Assembly (NCBI GenBank): GCA_033060915.1
Contig: CM065399.1
Span: 14,051,501-14,115,500, forward strand
Source of the DNA: Euryodendron excelsum
Taxonomy: Eukaryota > Streptophyta > Magnoliopsida > Ericales > Pentaphylacaceae
DNA length: 64,000 bases
Direction of reading: 5' to 3'
A model generated the notes under the pieces. The model saw only the letters and a program-made list of their open reading frames with translations. It ran no database searches and was not told where the DNA came from. Below, piece by piece: positions 55,610 to 64,000 of the stretch. The stretch's first letter is position 1. Every line of letters begins with the position of its first letter. The position numbers were made by a program, and so were the translations under genes.

Positions 55610-57470
55610 GAAGGAAAGGAACCTTTGGTTTTATTAGATTCAAGACAGCTCAAGAAGCATACAATGCAATAAACACTTTCAATGGGATTTGGCTTTTGGA
55701 TCAGAAACTATTAGTAAAAAAAAGAAAATTATGAATCTGAAGGAAAAAAGGAGAATGCTAATTATGGGAAGAAAAATTACAGAGCTTCTGTAAAGTATTT
55801 AGCAATTTCTAGGCCCTCATAGGTGGATGGCAGATTATTTAAAGAAATCCTCACCTCTGAAGGTAAATCAAAAAATCAAGGGAAGAGATGAGCCACAAAT
55901 AATAGGGCCATTTAGAGGTCATCAAAGGTACAATATTTACAGAGGAGGCAGGAAAGCAAGAAACCGACAAAGGGGAGGTGATTGAAGCAGATGAGGTAGA
56001 TGATCTATGGTTGAATTCTTGTGTGGTGGCAATAGTCAAGAACTACAACACTATCCACATGGTTAAGGAAGCAATGAGATGTGATGGAGTAAGGTGTATC
56101 AAGGTGAAGCCTTTGGGGGTGGATGGAAAGTGTTACTGCAGTTTGAAGACGAGGGTGACAAAGAGCTTTCACAAAGGATGTCAGAGAGTGGTGGGATCAA
56201 CGGTTGTTGACAGTGTACAATTAGTCTTATAGAGACTATAACCTAGCAAGAAAGTGTTAGGTAATGGTGTGGGGAGTTCCATTACACACATGGAAGGAGG
56301 ACTTGTTCCAAAAATTGGAAGTAGGTGGGGAAAGGTAATTGGGGTGGACCATAAAACAACATCAAAGGAAGTTCTAGAAAGTGGCAGAATTTACCTGGAA
56401 ACCGAATCAAGCATGAGAATTCAAGGCAAATGCAATGTTAAAGCGGGGAGATGGTCATATGAAATTAATGTTCTTGAAGATTTTTATAATTAGGAAGTCA
56501 AGGTGGACAACTCAAAGAAGCAGATGTCTTGTCTTTGGATGGAGAATAGCCCAAATCATTCAAGCACAAATAAGGCAGAAGAATGTATGTTAAACCATGG
56601 TGTTGTTATGATTACCCATATTCAAAACCAGAAAAAGGTTGAAGATGATGATTCAGCCTATGAGCTGGCACTAATTAGTCAGGTTGATGAATCGATTGTT
56701 GCTAACAATGAGTGCTATAAAGAAAAGGAGAAAGAAGTAGTTGGGAGAATAGTGGAGGAGCCCTTGGAGTGTCCATTGGTCTCGATATTGCCACGGTCGA
56801 TTATGGAAAATCACCATCCTCATATCGAGCTAAACCATGATAGTTTTAATGTTGCAAAAAACCAAGGAGTTGCTGTGGAGAGTTCAAAAGCCAATAACAT
56901 AGCTGTTGAAAGTAAAGGAGGTTTGGGGGTGGAGGAAATTGGGCCTAGACAGAGCATTGAAGGATCTAGATCAGAAGGTAGGATTTGGCCCAACAATGAG
57001 GAAATTCAAGTTGCTTAGGAAAGCTTGTCAAAATCAATAAAAATCAACTTTGATTTAGCCCAAGACTTTATTGTTAAAATGGGTGGAAAGTAATCATCGA
57101 TAAAGTAGAGACAGTATAAAAAAAAAAAAGAGTAAATTAAGATCAAGAAATAGAAGGATCAGAGGAGCTTCAATCAAATCAAGAGGCAAGGGATCAATGA
57201 AAGAGGATCACTGTTCTGGAGGGGAAGACATCTCCCTTGTATCATATCTCCCATCTCAAAACATAAGAAACATGATCATATTGCTCCGTCAAATGGAATT
57301 ATATTGCGAAGAGGAGGCTAAAAAAACTATAGAGGTGGGAATGTTGTTGGGACTCCAATTCAAAGATAATAAAGTTCAAGTAAAGAATAAATTGAGAGAA
57401 TTAGAATGGAAAGATCTGGAGGTGGAGCAAAGTAAAAGGGATGGTGGTTCCATGGGAAAGTGATCTTACC
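55610..57470 (+). pseudogene. LINE ORF1 remnant (RRM-like and DUF4283-like)
   Basis: From 55611 'FGFIRFKTAQEAYNAI' and 'FNGIWLLDQKLLVKKRK' form the second half of an RRM fold, with the RNP1-like 'FGFIRF'; the first half is lost. After breaks come the frame 55978-56232 ('DDLWLNSCVVAIVKNYNTIH') and, after a stop, the frame 56254-56493 ('VPKIGSRWGKVIGVD', 'SMRIQGKCNVKAGRWSYEIN'), resembling the DUF4283 region of plant LINE ORF1. The frames 56503-57018 and 57197-57463 form the variable C-terminal part. ORF1 proteins bind element RNA. Confidence 0.75.
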
Positions 57471-57513
57471 CTTGGTATCATCTGCAACTGAGGTGCTTGA
57501 GAAATTGTGTCAA

Positions 57514-58660
57514 TGAAGATACTTGTATGGAATGTAAGGGGTCTTGGAGGGAGAAACAAAAAGAGTATGGCTAGAAAATTGGTAAAGGCAAGGGATATTG
57601 ATATGGTAATGCTTCAAGAAACAAAATGGGAATTATGCAATAAATAGAAAGTGAAGTCTATATGTGGAAGTGGAGATTGTAGGTGGGTGGAGGCCAGTGT
57701 CGAAGGAGATTATGGTGGGCTGTTAACAGTATAGAACAAACAGTTCTTTAGTTTGAATCAAAGTATGGTGGATAAGAATTTTATATTTTTAGAAGGGATG
57801 GTTCAAGGGGGTCGTCATTGTGCTATTGTATATGTATACGGTCCTAGATTAGAGAAGGATAGAAGAAGTCTTCGGATCAAATTGTCAGCACTGATGTCTA
57901 TAGCCAATGTGCCCATATGTTTTGGAGGAGATTTCAATGAGATTTTGAGAACAATTGAAAGAACATCTTGCTTGAGGATTGATGAAGGTATGAGATGTTT
58001 TAGAAATTTTATGAGTATGAATTTAATTGATTACCCTCGTCAAGGGGGAACTTTCACCTGGTCAAACATGCAAATCAATGAAATTTGGAGTAGGCTAGAT
58101 AGGTTCCTCTTCTGCCATGAATGGAATGCTCTCTTTAAGTGTTCATAGTGCGATTTAAATAGGCTTTTCTCGAATCATTGTGCAGTTCTTTTAACTAATG
58201 AAATAAGGGAGTGGGGCCCAAAGTCTTTTCAAATTTATGAATCTTGGTACAAGGCTAAGGAATTTTCATCCCTAGTGGAGAAGCACCGGAAGGATTTCAA
58301 GGTTCAAGGATAGGGGGTTATGTCATTTTAAAGAAAATGCAACATCTAAAATCCTTAATCAAAACATGGAAAGGATCAGGCAGTGTAAATTAGGAATAGA
58401 AGATCAAAGCATTGGAGGCAAAAATTCATAAGATTGATGTTCAAGGGGAGGGCCAAAGGAATCAAAATAACCTAGTCCTAAAAGGAAGAGAACTAAGAGG
58501 GAAGGCAACTAAATTTACCTTAGGGACGAGGAGGATTTAAGGCAAAGATCAAGATTGTTACGGATTCAAAAAGGAGATAGCAATTTAGGTTTCTTTCATG
58601 CATCTTTGAGATTAAGACAAAGGAAGAATTTCATTAAGCAGTTGCTTAGTGAAGGTTCAG
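57514..58660 (+). pseudogene. LINE ORF2 endonuclease remnant
   Basis: Starts 'MKILVWNVRGLGGRNK', with the catalytic asparagine of the exonuclease-endonuclease-phosphatase fold, then 'DIDMVMLQETKWELC' (catalytic glutamate). After stops near 57643 and 57733 the frame 57753-58148 has 'VPICFGGDFNEILRTIE' (D and N) and 'GGTFTWSNMQINEIWSRLDR' (D, R). The final 'SNHCAVLL' (SDH-like, here S-N-H) is at about 58170. At least three stops and frameshifts are visible. In an active element this domain nicks target DNA to prime reverse transcription. Confidence 0.88.
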
Positions 58661-60161
58661 TGATTACACCATAAAAGTGTAATCCTAATCTTCAATTTGA
58701 TGCTTTGCTTGTGGTAGAATTATTGTAAATAGCTTGTTTAGTTCATTTTTAGCATTTTAAAGTTTTGTTTACGTTTTGTAGGTTTATCGGCTAAAAAGGG
58801 ATAAGCAAGGGCAAAGATGAAATTTATGCAGAAACAAGGCCAGCATCAGGATGCAAGAGACCGTTCTAACGGTCAGAGAGAAAAAGCAAGGCTGGGGCAA
58901 GACATGCCCACCATCCGGACGAAGTCATAGACCATCCTGACGATCAGATTGGTTGCAATCCCAGAAAGGGCTTAGCGTCAAGACGGAAAACCAGACCATC
59001 CTAATGGACAAATTGCATAACTTCAAAGACATAGTTGATCGTCAGGATGAAAGCCTCTACTGTCTTGACAGTCAGAGTCATCAAACCCAGCATTTAGCAT
59101 TATCATCAAGACGTGAATACTCAATGTCCGAACGATAGTTCTATAATTGATTTTTGTATCTATTATGTATCTATCCTTAGACGAGCACATGGGCTATAAA
59201 AGGCAAAGTAAGCCATTTTAGCTGATATAAAGAGTTAGATCTAGGACTTTTAGAGGGTATCTAATATAATTTTAGAGAGAGAAAGTCTTAGATTGTTAGA
59301 TATTTGTAATTTTTTCTTATTTTCTCGTATTTTCCTGCACTTTCTTTGTAACCAAACAATGGTTTTCTTGAATTAAAGTTTAGATATATTATTCTAAATG
59401 CTTTCAATCAACTTCTACATGTTTTCAACCATGGAATTCAATAGCTAAACCTTCAATTTGGGTGCAAATTTGAAGATTCATCAAGGAACCTCAAGGATTT
59501 CAAAAGAGGCATAAGTTCTTCACTGATTAACCTTAGTTTATAACCAATTCTTCTCGATTGTGTTCTAGATCTCTTGAAAACTTAGATTTATAGTCTAAAT
59601 TGTTAACTCTTATGCACAATTCTTTAATTGTCACAGGAATTGCCCAATCCTAAGTCCTGAATCCATGATTCTTCCAATGTTTTACAAATCTAAACTCAAT
59701 TAGGATTGAATTCAAGTTTATATAGTTGAAATTCTCCGAATCAATGATCCACAAAGTGATTCTTGGTTTGAGTTATCTCAATCTCCTTTGAAATGCTTGG
59801 TGGATTGGAGCAATTGCACTCAAATCCCTTTCAATTGCATAGAAATCAGTTTATAATTGCTTTGAATTTCATTCCCTTGTTTTGCATTAATAGTTAATAG
59901 CCATCGGCTTCTATTTTCAATTGCATTGGTATAATTGCTAGATAGAAACCACAATCTTCAAAACCCAAAAGATTTTCTGTTTTTTTTTTTTTTTTTGTAC
60001 TATCAAATTTGATTCCATTTAATTTGCAACTCAAATTAAGTGAGTCCATCGCGAGCATTTGCCCATTTCTATATTTGAATAAATCCTACTGAAAGAACGA
60101 TAACCGAGAATTAACTAGTAAACTACAACGCGGAATTGTGCGCTTGCAGATTGTAAAAACA
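58661..60161 (+). mobile_element. Solo LTR, 1501 bp, inside LINE ORF2
   Basis: Starts TGATTACACC and ends TGTAAAAACA, flanked by a perfect 5-bp duplication ttcag (58656-58660 and 60162-60166). LINE coding sequence resumes directly after it ('QIKEGVFKFF' at about 60195). Repeated 'accatcctgacgatcag'-like segments lie at 58860-59080 and a TATA box at 59194. The internal region has been lost by recombination. A 61-codon frame inside is not a gene. Family is not identified. Confidence 0.9.
59194..59203 (+). promoter_or_regulatory. LTR TATA box
   Basis: 'ctataaaagg', within 'gggctataaaaggcaaag', near the middle of the solo LTR, is a classical plant TATA context. It sets the LTR orientation as plus. 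Confidence 0.65.
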
Positions 60162-61640
60162 TTCAGTGTTAGTAGAGCCAAGTCAGATCAAAGAGGGGGT
60201 GTTCAAGTTTTTTGAAATCAAGTTTCTAGAATGGATTTCAGACCTGAGTTTGATGGGGATTTGAGGCAGCAGCTATATAAGAAAAGCTGTGAGGCTCTAG
60301 AAGCAATTTTTGATGAATCAGAAGCATGGGAAGTTGTCAAGTCATGCAATGGGAACAAAGTTCCGGGGCCAGATGGATTCAAGTTGAGTTTTTTCAAAAA
60401 GTATTGAAAAGTATCAAAAATGATGTTATCAGGTTTGTGAATGATTTCTATATTAATGTAAGATTAGTCAAAGGAATCAACTCATCTTTCATTGCTCTAA
60501 TTCCTAAAGAGGAAAGCTCTGAAAATTTGTCCGATTAGAGACCCATCAGCTTAGTGTCTTCTTTATACAAGGTGTTATCCAAATTATTGGTAAACAGATT
60601 AAAAGGGATAATGAAGGAAATTATCAGTGTATCTTTGTCAACTTTAATTAAGGACAGACAAGTACTAGATGGGATTTCAATTTCTAATGAGATTATTCAT
60701 GAGTGGAAGAGAAATAAAAGGAAGGGAGTGGTTTTGAAGTAGGATTTCAAGAAATCTTATGATACAGTAAATTGGAATCTCCTTAGGCAGATGATGTCAA
60801 AAATAGGTTTTGGCCAAAGATGGATGCAATGGATAGGAGAATGTATATCAATATGTAAGGTTTCAGTTCTGGTGAATGGTTCTGCAACCAAGGAGTTCTC
60901 TATACAGAAAGGTCTCAAGCAAGAAGATCCTTTATCTACTTTTTTGTTCAATATAGTTCCTGAGGGCCTAAATGAATTAATAGGAAGGGCTCAAGCGTTG
61001 AAGATCATTGAAGGTACAAAAGTGGGGTCTAATGGTATGGTGATATCTCATTTACAATTTGTTGATGATACAATTTTATTCTATGAAGCTGATAAAGTGG
61101 AATTGAGGAATTTAAAGAGAATTTTGAGATGCTTTGAATTACTCACAAGACTATAAATCAATTTTCAGAATAGTGTAGTATGTGGCATTGGGATGGATGC
61201 TATTTTCGTTAATAAAAATGCAAAAATTTTCATATGCATGGCTCAAAAGTTCCCTTTGGAGTATTTGGGGTTGTCAATTGGATCACATCCAAGGAAGGTT
61301 GAAGCATGGGACCCTATGATTGAAAGATTCAAAGGGAGATTGGCTTCATGGAAAAAGAGATACTTGTCTATAGGAGGAAGACTTACATTGATCAAATCAA
61401 CTCTGAAAAGCTTGCCTGTTTATTATTATTTTTGTATAGTGCTCCTAAAGAAGTGTGCAAAAGGATCGAAAAGCTTCAAAGAAGGTTTCTATGGGGTGAT
61501 GAGGAAGGTAAGAGGAAAATTCATTGTGTATATTGGAACAGAGTATCCAGAAGTATGAATAAAAGAGATTTAGGTATTGTGTCTATCTCAACCTTGAACA
61601 TGGCATTACTTGCCAAGTGGATCTGAAGGTATGCAAAGGA
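60162..61640 (+). pseudogene. LINE ORF2 reverse transcriptase remnant
   Basis: Contains 'NKVPGPDGFKLSFFKK', 'SSFIALIPKEESSENLSD', stop, 'RPISLVSSLYKVLSKLLVNR', 'DFKKSYDTVNW', 'SVLVNGSATKEFSIQKGLKQ', and the catalytic 'LQFVDDTILFYEAD' (F-V-D-D) at about 61050-61091. Then come 'YLGLSIGSHPRK' and 'LASWKKRYLSIGGRLTLIKS'. Stops at 60536, 60740 and 61154 and a frameshift near 61430 break it. The catalytic motif itself is intact. Confidence 0.9.
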
Positions 61641-62640
61641 GAAAGGATCATTGTAGAGAAAGGTAATTTGTCATAAGTATAATTATGAATAGGAGAAGTG
61701 GCTGCCATAGGAAGTAGCAAGCAAAGTTGGATTCAAAATCTGGAATGATATTCTAAAACTGGATGGTGAAAAGAGTGTAATAAAGGAGTCTTTGCTAGAG
61801 AATATCCAAACTAGGATAGCGGATGGTAAGAAAGCAAAGTTTTGGGATGTTTGGATTGGGGATAAACTCCTCAGTTCTATTCATCCTAGACTCTACTCTC
61901 TGTCCTTACAAAAAGGGGTATGCATAGCTGAAATGAAAGATGAAAGGAACTTATAGAATCTCAAGTTCAAAAGAAGTCTGAGGGCCTAAGAAGAAGAGGA
62001 ACTGTGCAAGCTTTTGAAGCTGCTTGAATCAGTCAGTTTGGTTGAATCAAGGAATGTGCATTAGTCTAGAAGCTTGAAAAGGATGGAATTTATTCTGTTA
62101 AATCTTTATGCAGTAGTGGTGTTCCGTTGTTTTTGTAGGGATCAAATATATTATCTAAGGTGTGGAAGATTGAAGCTCCTATGAAAATTGAATTTTTTTG
62201 GTTGGATGTCATTGCAAGGAAAGATAAAGACAAAGAAAATGTTGTCAAACAGGAATTGTCGTCCACAGGCATGCCCTATAGTCTGTGAGTTATGCCAGAA
62301 AGAGGAAAAGGATTCAGATCACTTATTGCTTAAATGCAAGGTAGCCTAGAAAATTTGAAGCTCCATTGTGAAGTGGTGGGGGTTTGAATGGGTAAGCCCG
62401 ACACAGATGCAATGGTGGTTTAGCATGAATTTCAAAAATCTAGAAAAATGGCTATGGGAAGCTTTATTCTTATCTGTGGTGTGGCACATATGGAAAGTAA
62501 GGAATGATTTTATCTCTGAAGGTGTTCAGTTTAAGTGGGTAGATGTTGTCGACAGTGCAATGATACAAGCAGCACTTTGGATAAAAGCAAGGAAGTCTAA
62601 TGCCCAGTTCTCAATCAATGATGTTTTATACTCTTTATAA
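61641..62640 (+). pseudogene. LINE ORF2 C-terminal zinc-binding remnant
   Basis: After many stops, about 62225-62345 reads 'CELCQKEEKDSDHLLLKC', the cysteine-histidine motif of the zf-RVT domain at the end of plant LINE polyproteins. The frame 62368-62640 follows with 'ALFLSVVWHIWKVRNDFISE', the usual C-terminus (W-x-x-R-N), and stop at 62640. Confidence 0.85.
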
Positions 62641-62876
62641 GGAGTAAGATGTATTAGAGTTTAGTTTTCTTCTCTCCTCTGTTCTTTGGGATGTTTGTTA
62701 GCAGCTAGTAATTAGAAGTTTTTTCGGTGGATTCTCATAAGCTTGTGAGAACTATTGCGTGCCTTTTTGTTCGTTTGTCTTGGTGTGGATGCTTTGGTGG
62801 TCAAAGTATTCTGTCCTGCCCATCCGATCCCGTGCTATATTTCTCTTTATTTGAATAATTCTATTTCGCCTTTGTC

Positions 62877-62905
62877 AAAAAAAAAAAAAAAAAGAAAGAA
62901 AAAAG
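62877..62905 (+). other. LINE poly(A) tail
   Basis: A-run with a few G after 'cctttgtc', ending the element about 240 bases after the last stop codon. Confidence 0.85.
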
Positions 62906-63316
62906 GATAGTTAGTGACTATCACCAATCCCTAGTATGTAAATTCAAGTCCTAGACTCATAACAGGGTCATGATATGGGCCTGCCCATGTTACAAAATGT
63001 AAGGTTTTAAAGGGGGCTGAAGAAATAAACATAGTTTAAAGGATTACGCCTTCTTAGTCAATGTCGTGGGCTACTAGAATCAGGGTCATGATATGGGCCT
63101 GCCCATGTTACAAAATATAAGGTTTTATAGGGGGCTGAAGAATTAAACATAGTTTAAAGGATAACGCCTTCTTAGTCAGCGTCGTGGGCTACTAGAATTA
63201 GGGTCATGATATGGGTCTGCCCATGTTACAAAATATAAGGTTTTATAGGGGCTGAAGAATTAAACATAGTTTAAAGGATTACGTCTTCTTAGTCACTGTT
63301 GTGGGCACTAGAAACA
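62906..63316. repeat. 118-bp tandem repeat, three units
   Basis: 'gggtcatgatatgggcctgc' starts units at 62965, 63083 and 63201. Each ends with 'ccttcttagtca..gtcgtgggct' and an 'actagaa' bridge. Units are about 95 percent alike. Each contains the palindrome 'atgggcctgcccat'. The 60 bp before unit 1 may be part of the same element ('attcaagtcctagactcat'). Confidence 0.88.
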
Positions 63317-64000
63317 CTAGTGAAATCAAAACTACCTGTCTCACCTCGCAAAACTAATGTCAGTGGCCCAATCCAAACTGGCCCCGCTGATTTTGCTATT
63401 ATTTCCTCCATATTCCCTCACAAAAACTCTAGGGGAATGAGAGTCAAACCCTTGAGCATCACTATCACGGGGCTAATCCACTCCTCTAGCCCATATTTAT
63501 ATTTCTTATTAGTTAAGATACCCTAAAAATTGAAATTTGATATTGATGTTTTTAATTTGGATATAAAGGTAAAAATTAAAAGATCAATGGTGAAGCTTGT
63601 GAGTGGTAGTTGGATAAATGGTAGTTACCATTATCACACTAACAATCACTTCTTTGGTTATTGGCCCACAATGGTCACTTTGAAATTTAATGAGGGTAAT
63701 TTTGTTCTAAAAATATTTTTTAACCTTAAGTATGACACTTCAATAGTATTATAGATATCTATATATAGACATATATAAATCTAAAAAAATTTGTGTCACT
63801 GCTACTTTGGTTATATATTCATACATATATATATATATATATATTAAAAGAACTTTGTGTCACTGCTAATTTTATAGATTCAGCTTTAATCTTCTTTCTC
63901 AAAGTGATGATGGAAGGGTGACTTTGGGTTTAGGTCATTAACAATTGTTAATTGGTTATGGCGGAAAGCAGGGAATTTTGCCGGCTTCATGCTTCAACAT
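63317..64000. other. Unassigned AT-rich end
   Basis: No gene recognised. 'ttgtgtcactgcta' occurs at 63792 and 63855 on either side of a (TA)n run (63820-63845), a small local duplication. Confidence 0.5.

Larger units (their letters stand above)
55606..62905 (+). mobile_element. 5'-truncated L1-type LINE
   Basis: Plus-strand order: RRM-like start of ORF1, ORF1 middle, endonuclease, reverse transcriptase, zinc-binding C-terminal part, about 240 bp of 3' untranslated region, and a poly(A) tail at 62877-62905. A 1501-bp solo LTR is inserted at 58661-60161. About 5.8 kb of LINE sequence remains. Many in-frame stops and several frameshifts show that it is inactive. The 5' junction falls in a purine-rich low-complexity stretch (55590-55610), so a target duplication cannot be judged. 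Confidence 0.9.

Noticed and set aside
62090..62272. 60-codon minus-strand frame
   Set aside because: Antisense to the LINE zinc-binding region.

Overview
The window is a stretch of nuclear DNA from a flowering plant, probably a eudicot with a repeat-rich, AT-rich genome. The evidence is the mix of plant-type elements: Ty3/gypsy chromovirus and Ogre/Tat-like elements, Ty1/copia LTRs, L1-type LINEs, CACTA, Mutator-like, PIF/Harbinger and hAT elements, and tRNA-derived SINEs. There is one ordinary plant gene with GT-AG introns. I cannot name a species. No bacterial operon, rRNA gene, genuine tRNA gene or CRISPR array was seen.

Layout. About 0.2-20.8 kb is a nested, rearranged block of old Ogre/Tat-like Ty3/gypsy sequence. 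It holds five long LTR pieces in both orientations, gag and integrase remnants on the minus strand, tRNA primer-binding sites, and a 2.1-kb copia-type solo LTR at 1891-3989. 21.2-23.4 kb holds a copia-type 5' LTR with its primer site, then the gag start and LTR of a decayed chromovirus. 23.7-24.6 kb is a long-TIR (Mutator-like) element. 25581-30717 is a complete, apparently young Reina-like chromovirus with one uninterrupted 1465-residue Gag-Pol frame, 324-bp LTRs that differ at one base, and a perfect 5-bp target duplication. 31-39 kb holds a fold-back element, a 330-bp tandem duplication, a satellite-like array with a 183-bp period, a CACTA terminus, and a LINE fragment interrupted by a 554-bp solo LTR. 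41.5-47.1 kb holds a SINE, a long-TIR element, an 871-bp PIF/Harbinger-type MITE with TTA duplications and a 666-bp hAT-type MITE with an 8-bp duplication.

The only convincing host gene lies on the minus strand at 49650-51414. It encodes a 394-residue DOMON plus cytochrome b561 protein (three coding exons, four b561 histidines), a predicted plasma-membrane trans-membrane electron carrier. 51.9 kb carries a SINE with a 17-bp target duplication. 55.6-62.9 kb is a 5'-truncated LINE that keeps an RRM-like ORF1, endonuclease, reverse transcriptase and zinc-binding remnants and a poly(A) tail. It is split by a 1501-bp solo LTR with a perfect 5-bp duplication. A 3 x 118 bp tandem repeat follows it.

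The elements mostly record successive insertions rather than cooperating genes. I found no convincing previously undescribed system. The most unusual structures are the inverted Ogre LTR arrangement at 0.2-15.9 kb, the 183-bp array, the two long-TIR elements and the serially repeated LTR at 19.2-20.8 kb.
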